Source: CAYRHJ01 sp964424105 (GTDB lineage Bacteria; Planctomycetota; Phycisphaerae; UBA1845). From it: a DNA stretch of 64,000 nt. Shown here one piece after another: positions 50,059-57,343 of the stretch. The translations under genes and the position numbers were made by a program. The first letter of the stretch is position 1; each line of letters begins with the position of its first letter. The DNA lies in assembly GCA_964424105.1 (NCBI GenBank), contig CAYRHJ010000026.1, forward strand, positions 1 through 64,000, read 5' to 3'. A model generated the notes under the pieces. The model searched no databases. It was given only the letters and a program-made list of their open reading frames with translations, and was not told the origin of the DNA.

Positions 50059-51438
50059 TTAATCTACTTGTCTCCTCTTAATCAACCTCGCATCGGCCCA
50101 ATCAGCATGATCGGACAGGTCCAGTCCGTCCGCGAAATCCACAATCAGGGTCAGCAGGCGGACGCCCGACAAGTCAATCGACACCGGGCGGGCCTCGTCG
50201 CGCCCCGAAATCGGCCCGCTGTTGAATAGCTCCCTGCCATCGCCCAGCACCTGAAAACTCACCAGTCCACGCGGGCGAACCGCGTCGTCTATGCCGATGG
50301 TGGCTGCGAACGTCTCGTATTGGCCTGCGGCCTCATATTCCAGGACGCTGCGGGCGTGAACACCGATGCCTTTCCTGTAGACCCGCCCCGACAATGAAAT
50401 CGGCCCGTCGCTCGCGCTCCGATCGAATCTCGCGGGCGTGGACTCGGTCAGCAGGCCGGTCGATTCGTTGATCATCGGGCTTAGATCACTCAGATAGACG
50501 ATGCGGGAGCTTTCAAAATCGAGTGTGGCGATGCGGTTCAGCGGCAACGTCACGTCGGATTCGTACGACGTCCGAAACGTCGCCTCCGTGCGGACCGCGC
50601 TCACCAGCCGACCGGCAAATCGATCGCCTTCCACCAGCTCCACGCGTACAGGCCAACGCTGATTCGATCCCAGACCCTTGGCCAACACGATCCCGACGAG
50701 GCGGTCTCGGTCGAACGATAACTCCTTGCCTTGCAGCAGCAACCGCCCGCCGTCGGCGTCGAGTCGCACGATTCGACCCTTCACCGGGTTCAACCGACCG
50801 TCCTTGGAAATCAAGAGGATGTCCATTCCCGCTTCGCGGTTGGCCAGGAATTCATCGAATAATCGATGGGCTTCAGCCGCGTCGATCGGGTTGGCTTGTG
50901 CATCTTTTGGCGTTTGGACCCCGCCGTCTTCACTCCGGCGAACGCCGGAGTCCAGAACGTCGCTTCCCTGTTTCTGTAATGTGCCAGCCACGCCGAACCA
51001 GATGCCCGACAATGCGCTGAGCGCCACCCGTTGGCCGCTGCCCAACGACGTATCGACGATGATGGCGTCGTCTTGGCCGGAACGAATGACGCCTCGAACC
51101 ATTCCCCCATCAGAAAAATAAAAGCGAACGTCGTTGTCGGTCTCTGCCGGCGTCATCTTAGCGAAAGCCCCGTCACTCCGGCGACCGCCGGAGTCCAGGT
51201 CGGCCCGAAAAGTGCTGGATTCCGATGGCGAACGAAACGTTAGCCGGGCGACGTCGTCGATAGGAAAGGTCTCGCGTTGGCCGCAATCAAGCACGATCGC
51301 GGATTCATTGAATTCGATCCATTCGCAGCGACTCGTCGATCCGTCAATGCGTTCCAGGGTGACGGTCGCGCCGTAAACCATGGCAGCCCAACCGAAGACA
51401 GCCGCGGTGACTCCCATGTCTAATCTGAAACGCGGCAT
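50059..51438 (-). CDS. Exported NPCBM-domain protein
   Basis: A 459-residue protein from ATG 51438 with a signal peptide (PRFRLDMGVTAAVFGWAAMVYGA). The C-terminal 130 residues are an NPCBM/NEW2 carbohydrate-binding module (RKGIGVHARSVLEYEAAGQYETFAATIGIDD ... VSFQVLGDGRELF). Two palindromic repeat copies inside the gene encode LDSGGRRSD and LDSGVRRSE (minus-strand reading at 51172-51198 and 50929-50955). The first part has repeated beta units that may be adhesive. Likely located outside the cytoplasm. An alternative start 33 bases upstream is possible. Function in cell-surface or polysaccharide binding is inferred. Confidence 0.8.
   Translation of the reverse strand: MPRFRLDMGVTAAVFGWAAMVYGATVTLERIDGSTSRCEWIEFNESAIVLDCGQRETFPIDDVARLTFRSPSESSTFRADLDSGGRRSDGAFAKMTPAETDNDVRFYFSDGGMVRGVIRSGQDDAIIVDTSLGSGQRVALSALSGIWFGVAGTLQKQGSDVLDSGVRRSEDGGVQTPKDAQANPIDAAEAHRLFDEFLANREAGMDILLISKDGRLNPVKGRIVRLDADGGRLLLQGKELSFDRDRLVGIVLAKGLGSNQRWPVRVELVEGDRFAGRLVSAVRTEATFRTSYESDVTLPLNRIATLDFESSRIVYLSDLSPMINESTGLLTESTPARFDRSASDGPISLSGRVYRKGIGVHARSVLEYEAAGQYETFAATIGIDDAVRPRGLVSFQVLGDGRELFNSGPISGRDEARPVSIDLSGVRLLTLIVDFADGLDLSDHADWADARLIKRRQVD
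50929..50955 (-). repeat. 27-bp element inside the NPCBM gene, copy 2
   Basis: CACTCCGGCG ... CGCCGGAGTCCAG variant with CTCCGG arms, keeping the palindrome by paired changes. Encodes LDSGVRRSE in frame. Confidence 0.85.
51172..51198 (-). repeat. 27-bp element inside the NPCBM gene, copy 1
   Basis: GTCACTCCGG ... CCGGAGTCCAG variant with both arms changed together. Encodes LDSGGRRSD in frame. Confidence 0.85.
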
Positions 51439-51493
51439 GAACGGGCCATCCTTCAAACATTCGACCAACAAGCGTCATTCCGGCATTCGTGCC

Positions 51494-51785
51494 GTCATTC
51501 CGGCGAAAGCCGGAATCCAGCCATATCCTGCGTCGGCGGGCTGTCATCCGTCATTCCGGCGCAGGCCGGAATCCAGTTTACAGCACGACGTCCTAGACTC
51601 CGGCGTTCGCCGGAGTGACGCTGATATTGCCGTCATTCCGGCATTCTTGCCGTCATTCCGGCGCAGGCCGGAATCCAGTTCCCAGCGCCCCGCCGGCAGG
51701 TTCAAACATCCGCGAACGATGCCGGTGATCCTCGATCATTCGCATACCCCTGTCATCCGTCATTCCGGCGAAAGCCGGAATCCAG
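51494..51785. repeat. Cluster of five 27-bp palindromic elements
   Basis: Copies at 51494-51520, 51550-51576, 51596-51620, 51652-51678 and 51759-51785, four facing one way and one (51596-51620) the other, with GAAA, GCAG and TTCG-type centres. Partial copies GTCATTCCGGCATTC(G/T)TGCC precede two of them. They fill the 376-base gap between the NPCBM and TPR genes and leave no room for other features. Confidence 0.9.
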
Positions 51786-51814
51786 AACTTGGTTAATCTA
51801 CGGCTGGCTTCGGA

Positions 51815-52912
51815 TCAAGGCTGCTTGCCAAGCTCCTCATAGTATTGCTCGACGAGCTGCCGATAGCGCGACGGGAAGCTCTCGCGCAATGATTGCAGGA
51901 TTTTTTCACGCTCCGCCGGGGGCATGGTTCCCCAGACTTCGCCCGGCCGGGCGGTCCGGCGCGAGCGCAGCATCTCCGGAGTCGAGCCGCCGCCGGGAAG
52001 CTGTGAATCCTGCATGGGGCTTGATGGCTGTTGTCCTCCGCGACCGGATCCTGACGAACCGCCCGCACCCCCGCCGCTGCCCTGCTGTTCCCGCTGTTGA
52101 GCCTCCTCAATCAACTGATCGAGAAGGTCGATGGCACGCTGCTGCCGTTCCAGCACTTTCGCGCCCGTATCCGATTGATTCAAGCGCCCACCCGAATACA
52201 CCATCAGATCTGCCACGTCGCCCATGCGCTCCGGCTCGCGACGATTAAGCTCCGCCAGGATTTGTTCCGCCGAAACGCGCAATCGAGGCCCCGCATCGCG
52301 AAAGGTCTGCAACAGGTTTTGCAAATGGCGGGCTGCGTCGTCATATTGCAGGTCGCGCAACGCCAGATAGCCCCGCAGGTAGGTCAGCTCGGCTGTATAG
52401 GTGGTGTACAGGTCCACGTCCGCCGAGCCTGTCAACATCGATTCCAAACGATCACGGGCTTCTTCGAGCTTGTCCTGTTCCACGAGCGCTTTGATGGCGA
52501 AAACGTTGGCATTGGCGGACAGATAGGGATCGTCGTCAGCGGACAGCTCCGACATGACCACGAACGCTTGATCGAATCGCTCCTCGTCAAACTCATCCAA
52601 GCCCATCCGAAATCGCGGCGACAAGACCGCCAGTGATTCGGCGATGAATGGCTCCCAATCCGCGTCCTCGTCAGCCGACCGCTCCGCCCAGTTTTTCTCG
52701 ACGAATTCTCTTGCCTGCGTCGGATAGTCATCATGACTCTGCACGTGCTTCACGAACGCCCGCACGGTTTCCGTGCGCATGGGATTGGATGCGCTGGCCA
52801 TGGGCTGCGCGATCCATCCGACACAAAACAGGACGCATAGGATCGGACCGGCGCTGGCCGGCGTGGGGCGCTGGCGACGACTTGTAGGTTGTGGGCTGCG
52901 ATACATGGTCAC
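51815..52912 (-). CDS. TPR-like exported protein with Gly/Ser/Gln-rich linker
   Basis: A 365-residue protein with a signal peptide (ILCVLFCVGWIAQPMASA), helical TPR-type repeats (about 60-230: FDQAFVVMSELSADDDPYLSANANVFAIKAL, YDDAARHLQNLLQTF) and a Gln/Gly/Ser-rich linker (EEAQQREQQGSGGGAGG) before a C-terminal helical end (PPAEREKILQSLRESFPSRYRQLVEQYYEELGKQ). It overlaps the stop region of the GGQQ-repeat gene (ATGA). Proteins of this type follow VWA genes in planctomycetes; the role is unknown. Confidence 0.8.
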   Translation of the reverse strand: MTMYRSPQPTSRRQRPTPASAGPILCVLFCVGWIAQPMASASNPMRTETVRAFVKHVQSHDDYPTQAREFVEKNWAERSADEDADWEPFIAESLAVLSPRFRMGLDEFDEERFDQAFVVMSELSADDDPYLSANANVFAIKALVEQDKLEEARDRLESMLTGSADVDLYTTYTAELTYLRGYLALRDLQYDDAARHLQNLLQTFRDAGPRLRVSAEQILAELNRREPERMGDVADLMVYSGGRLNQSDTGAKVLERQQRAIDLLDQLIEEAQQREQQGSGGGAGGSSGSGRGGQQPSSPMQDSQLPGGGSTPEMLRSRRTARPGEVWGTMPPAEREKILQSLRESFPSRYRQLVEQYYEELGKQP

Positions 52913-55212
52913 GACCCTTGCTCCAGCTCGCGCAGTTCGCGGGCGATTTTCGATGCTTCCAACTGTCTCGCGGTGACGGCCCGCAACGCGTTCTCGATTT
53001 TCTCATTTTCGCTGCCGTCCTGGGCACGCTGGGTTTCGATGGCTTCCGTGCGATGCTTGACGCGAACCTGCAACGACTGAAGCAACTTCAATTCCGCCGA
53101 CGTCGGCAACAACGGCTGATCCGGCGGCGAACTGCCGGGCGGCGCGGAGGCCTGCTGCTGCTTCATCTCCTCCAGCTTTTTCTCAATCGCGCCGACCAGG
53201 TCCTGCAACGTCAAGATGATCTCTTCTTCCATCGCCAACGTGATCAAGCCCACGTCCACGCTTCGCAATCGCTCCGTCACGTCACGCATGTCGCTGGCCA
53301 GTTGATCGAGGATCGTCGGGAAGACAACCGTGGTTCCCTCCTCCTCAAGGATGTGCTGACAACGGGCAGCCGCACCAGCCTGCTCACCTTGCCAGTCAGC
53401 CAACTCCGCCGCTCGCAATTCCTCCGCCCGACGAAACCGCTCCACACCGATTTCATTCAGCTCGCGAGTGCCCTTGTTGATCTCCTGTTGCTTGGCCAAC
53501 ATGTCACGGAATCGACTTTCCAGGTCCCGCAGAATCTCCTCCTGTTCCTCTTGACGCAATTGACGCAGCACCTCTTCAAGCTCAGCCATCGCGTCGTCCA
53601 GCTCCGCCAGCGCGGCATCCTGATCCTGCGTGGCTTCGGGGACTTGCGACTCCTCCAAATCCTCAGCCGCGTCATCCATGTGCTGTTGAGCCTGCTCCAA
53701 CTGTTGCTGACCAGGGGTAGGTGGTGACTGCTGACCATCTTGCTGACCGCCCTGTTGACCACCCTGCTGTCCGCCCTGTTGTCCACCTTGCTGTCCGCCC
53801 TGTTGACCACCTTGCTGTCCGCCCTGCTGTCCGCCTTGCTGTCCGCCCTGCTGTCCACCTTGCTGACCGCCTTGTTGACCCCCCTGCTGTGATCGGCCGT
53901 TCATCTTGTCCAGCACGGACTGGGCTTGTTTGGAAAGTTCACGTTGCGCGTCAGCCAATTGCCGTTCCGGCTCAGCCTGTTCGAGCGCCTCAAGCTCCTC
54001 TTTCAGGCGATGACGAGCACGCCGCAGATGTTCCGATGCGGCTTTCTGATCGTCGCGTGCGGTGTCGACGTCACCTTGGTTGATTCCCGATTCCGCTTCA
54101 CGCATCGAATCATGGGCCTGTCCCAGTTCCTCAGCCGCCTCTTCGAGCGGCGAATCCTTTTCGCCCGACCCGGACGATGATGCCCCGCCCGGTGAACCCT
54201 TCGAACCGCTCTGCCCACCACCGCCCTGCTCACCGCCGCCGCTCTGCCCACCATCGCTCTGCTCACCACCACCGCCCTGCTCACCGCCGCCCTGCTCACC
54301 GCTACCGCTCTGCTCACCACCGCCGCCCTGCTCTCCGCTACCGCTCTGCTCACCACCGCCGCTCTGCTCACCGCCCCCGTCATTCCGGCGAAAGCCGGAA
54401 TCCAGAACGGATGGCTCGGATTCTCCGTCGGATGGCCCAGCGGTCGATTCCTCGGAACCGTCTCTCGCGGCGGCTTCTCCCGATGCCGCGTCCGCCGCCG
54501 ACTCCCGACCCAACTGGGCGACGTCCTCAGCCAACGCTTGCGTGTCTCGCGCCACCTGCCCTTGCTGATTTCCTGTCTCCTGCTGCCCGGCGCCTTTCGC
54601 CCCCGAATCCGAACCCGTCTTCTCGGTGGCTTGATCCTGCCGCCGAATGATGTCGTCCAGACGGCGAACGGCTTCGTTGATTCGTGCAGCGCGCCTTTCA
54701 CGACTGGTGGCCTCCGACGTCCGCTTTCGCAGATCGCGTTGTCGTTCAGCCAATTCGGACACATCCGCTTTCAGTTTCTCAAGCCGGTCGATTTCCTTCT
54801 GGCGGTCCTCATCATCCATGGATCGATCCGTCAGAACTTGCAGGATCGATTCCAAATCAGCCAACAGTTCCGCCTGTGCCCCCACGGCTTGATCCAATCG
54901 AGCATCTTCCCGCAGCAGGGACAACAACTGCTTCACCCGATCATCCACGCCCAATGCTCCCGATCTTTCGATGGCTTCTGCCAATCGCGCGGCGTTTTCG
55001 GGCTCTTGCTCGAGCAGGCTTTCACGCAATCGAAACATGCGATCTTCCAGACGGTTGATCCTGTCGTGAATCATCTCCTGCTTAGCCACCAGCGGGTTCA
55101 CGGTCGGCTGCACATCACGCACAGGCGGCTGATCCGACTGGGCGAATAAAGTGACAGTGGATACGCACGTGACGCACAAACTCATCAAGCCATATTTGCG
55201 TTCAAAAATCAT
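52909..55212 (-). CDS. Coiled-coil protein with GGQQ tandem repeats
   Basis: A 767-residue exported protein (MSLCVTCVSTVTLFAQ signal). It has three low-complexity regions between long coiled coils: an acidic Ser/Gly/Glu-rich part (DNA 54190-54380), a run of about a dozen GGQQ units (DNA 53737-53891), and Gln-rich flanks. Coiled coils precede (RLEDRMFRLRESLLEQEPENAARLAEAIE) and follow (AQQHMDDAAEDLEESQVPEATQDQDAALAELDDAMAELEEVLRQL). A palindromic repeat copy at 54379-54405 encodes LDSGFRRND. It probably interacts with the membrane protein encoded just upstream. Confidence 0.8.
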   Translation of the reverse strand: MIFERKYGLMSLCVTCVSTVTLFAQSDQPPVRDVQPTVNPLVAKQEMIHDRINRLEDRMFRLRESLLEQEPENAARLAEAIERSGALGVDDRVKQLLSLLREDARLDQAVGAQAELLADLESILQVLTDRSMDDEDRQKEIDRLEKLKADVSELAERQRDLRKRTSEATSRERRAARINEAVRRLDDIIRRQDQATEKTGSDSGAKGAGQQETGNQQGQVARDTQALAEDVAQLGRESAADAASGEAAARDGSEESTAGPSDGESEPSVLDSGFRRNDGGGEQSGGGEQSGSGEQGGGGEQSGSGEQGGGEQGGGGEQSDGGQSGGGEQGGGGQSGSKGSPGGASSSGSGEKDSPLEEAAEELGQAHDSMREAESGINQGDVDTARDDQKAASEHLRRARHRLKEELEALEQAEPERQLADAQRELSKQAQSVLDKMNGRSQQGGQQGGQQGGQQGGQQGGQQGGQQGGQQGGQQGGQQGGQQGGQQGGQQDGQQSPPTPGQQQLEQAQQHMDDAAEDLEESQVPEATQDQDAALAELDDAMAELEEVLRQLRQEEQEEILRDLESRFRDMLAKQQEINKGTRELNEIGVERFRRAEELRAAELADWQGEQAGAAARCQHILEEEGTTVVFPTILDQLASDMRDVTERLRSVDVGLITLAMEEEIILTLQDLVGAIEKKLEEMKQQQASAPPGSSPPDQPLLPTSAELKLLQSLQVRVKHRTEAIETQRAQDGSENEKIENALRAVTARQLEASKIARELRELEQGS
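53737..53891 (-). repeat. Tandem 12-bp repeats encoding GGQQ
   Basis: About thirteen copies of a 12-bp unit (plus-strand form CTGTTGACCACC and synonyms) within the coding sequence. Third-position variation between units with unchanged amino acids points to selection on the peptide. Confidence 0.9.
54379..54405 (-). repeat. 27-bp element inside the GGQQ-repeat gene
   Basis: Standard GTCATTCCGGCGAAAG ... CCGGAATCCAG copy, read on the minus strand as LDSGFRRND without frame change. It sits at one edge of the Ser/Gly/Glu-rich low-complexity region. Confidence 0.9.
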
Positions 55213-55231
55213 CGTCCGCTCCGGTCAGTCG

Positions 55232-57343
55232 TTATCCGCCGCGCAACAAATCCGCCGCGCGACGCTCCAATTCCGCTTCGGTTTCCGCCCGCAGTTCGTC
55301 TTGCAATCGCAGGATCTCTCGCAGCATGGTCACCGCTTCTTGATACCCCTCCCATTTTAGCATGTTGCTGAGGATTTCGCGCATCCGCGTCAGCAACTCT
55401 GCCTGTCGGGCGTCGGCTTCGGCAGCCGTTTCCGCCGTTCCACTGCGACCGAACGACCGCAGGTCGTCGACCGCCGTCACCAAATCCCTACGCACTATCC
55501 TGTCAAGCGGAAGTGCGACACCGTCGGCTAGACGTTGCTGGACCTCTATACTATCCAACCCGTTTATGCGCAACTCAAGCAGTATATCATCAAATTGTTG
55601 CCGTAAAATATTCACCTGCGCAGCAATTTGACGCTGTCGCCGTTCCAGATTGGCGACGCGGTTGGATAAATCGTCCCGCGTGGTCGAATCCGCCATCGTC
55701 CTTATTAGTGTCAGGAGCCGGTTGCGAAGTTCCTCTTGTTGGACGATGACACGCTCAAATTCTTGTCGATATTCCTGCTCCCGCCGGGCGAGTTCAGCCA
55801 AAAATTCATCGCGCGACACGACCCGCAGCGTCGCCGGGGCCGTCTGTGTCTGGTTAGGACCGGAAATGTCATCGTAGTCCTCGGCGCGGGCGGACAGCGT
55901 CAATCGCTCGCCAGGGACGACTGTTATCGGACCCAACGGCCAATCCAGGTTTACGTCCAACTTAGTCATGCCCGGCACGAATTCAGCGATCTCAACCGTT
56001 TCAACATTCATCTCGTCTCTGGAAAGCGCGTACATCATTTCCGCCGCCGCCAATCCATAGGTATCCGCAAACGACATTTCGATGGGCAGGACCGCCTGCG
56101 GTGTGACGATGTCGCTGACTCCCGTGATCCTGAACCTTACGCGGGGCGCGTCGTCCTTGATGACGCGAATCGAAATGCGCAACGGTGATTTATCTTCCAA
56201 TTGTAATTCGTCAACGAGCTTGAAATGGAATGTTTGGGTGGAATCCGGGACGAATGCAATGGTCCAGTGACGACCCGTTCCGTCAGCGGGACCGATCAGG
56301 TTGGCCGCGGACATCAGCTCGGCTGTTTGAACGTCCTTGTTGGTGCGGATGCTCAAACTGACGTCGCTGCCGGCCAGCACTTCCGCGGCATGTTGACCGG
56401 GCGGCAGGGTGACCGGGTCCATACCGGTGTAGGCAGGCGGGTTGACGCGGACGGTCAACTCCTCGACTACGGGTCGGTCGGCCAATGCGGATTCGAACCA
56501 TCGCGTTTCGTCGTCACCGCCGGTCAGACGGAATCGAAAATCATCGTCCACGCGGCTGAACGTGTATCGAAAACTGCGTTGTCCCACGGCGATCAAGCTG
56601 TCCCGCGCGATCTTGCCCGACGCGTATTCCACGGTGATGTCGACGTGGCGGGGGACTTGCCCCTCCGCCGTGGCCTGCAATTCGAGATCGTCGCCGCGAG
56701 CGCCTCGCAAGTAGCCGTCTTTCAGGTGCACGCGCAGATGGGTGCGCTTGGGCCACTCGCGGTCACTCAGCAGGACGTTGCGGTCAAACCACATGCCCAT
56801 GACGGCAGGTTGGGTCAGAAAACTGGTGACGGCTACGGCGATGACCGCGATGATGGTGACCATTCCTTGTCGCGCCGGGCGGTGGTTTAGAACGTGTTCG
56901 AAATCGACTTCATCGGCGCGGCGACCGGCCTGTTCCACGACCTCTCGCATCAGTTCGCGGGAATTGGATTGGGGTTCGCCGACCTCGCCACCGGCAAACT
57001 GCACGGCGGAGATTATCAAGGAATGAAGTTGGGGATGGCGGCGCTCGATCAGGCAGGCGATGTCTCCCAGGCCGAATCGAAAACGCAGGGGCACCCAAAT
57101 GCGCCGCCAGGCTACGATAGCCAGGCAGACGACAACCGCGCCCAACATCGCCGCCCGCATGTCCATGCGCAATCGCAGCGTGTAATCCAAACCGAGTTGA
57201 ATCATGCTCGCGGCCATCGCGATAACCATGAACACAGCCAGTCCGCTGATCAGGGCATAGGAGCGCAACCGCCGCGACAAACGGCGTAATCGTAACATGA
57301 CATCGATTTCGAACGCGGACGTTTTCACAATAGTCGTGCCCAT
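55232..57343 (-). CDS. Large membrane protein with coiled coil (DUF4175-like)
   Basis: A 703-residue protein from ATG 57343. It has two or three N-terminal membrane helices (ALISGLAVFMVIAMAASMIQLGLDY, AAMLGAVVVCLAIVAWRRI, GMVTIIAVIAVAVTSFLTQPAVMGMWF), a long beta-rich external region (about 190-500), and C-terminal coiled coils (EFLAELARREQEYRQEFERVIVQQEELRN). The pattern of helices followed by Ig-like regions and coiled coils resembles the DUF4175 type. The start overlaps the stop of the VWA gene by 19 bases. Earlier ATGs exist inside that gene. It is likely to form a complex with the VWA and GGQQ proteins. Confidence 0.78.
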   Translation of the reverse strand: MGTTIVKTSAFEIDVMLRLRRLSRRLRSYALISGLAVFMVIAMAASMIQLGLDYTLRLRMDMRAAMLGAVVVCLAIVAWRRIWVPLRFRFGLGDIACLIERRHPQLHSLIISAVQFAGGEVGEPQSNSRELMREVVEQAGRRADEVDFEHVLNHRPARQGMVTIIAVIAVAVTSFLTQPAVMGMWFDRNVLLSDREWPKRTHLRVHLKDGYLRGARGDDLELQATAEGQVPRHVDITVEYASGKIARDSLIAVGQRSFRYTFSRVDDDFRFRLTGGDDETRWFESALADRPVVEELTVRVNPPAYTGMDPVTLPPGQHAAEVLAGSDVSLSIRTNKDVQTAELMSAANLIGPADGTGRHWTIAFVPDSTQTFHFKLVDELQLEDKSPLRISIRVIKDDAPRVRFRITGVSDIVTPQAVLPIEMSFADTYGLAAAEMMYALSRDEMNVETVEIAEFVPGMTKLDVNLDWPLGPITVVPGERLTLSARAEDYDDISGPNQTQTAPATLRVVSRDEFLAELARREQEYRQEFERVIVQQEELRNRLLTLIRTMADSTTRDDLSNRVANLERRQRQIAAQVNILRQQFDDILLELRINGLDSIEVQQRLADGVALPLDRIVRRDLVTAVDDLRSFGRSGTAETAAEADARQAELLTRMREILSNMLKWEGYQEAVTMLREILRLQDELRAETEAELERRAADLLRGG

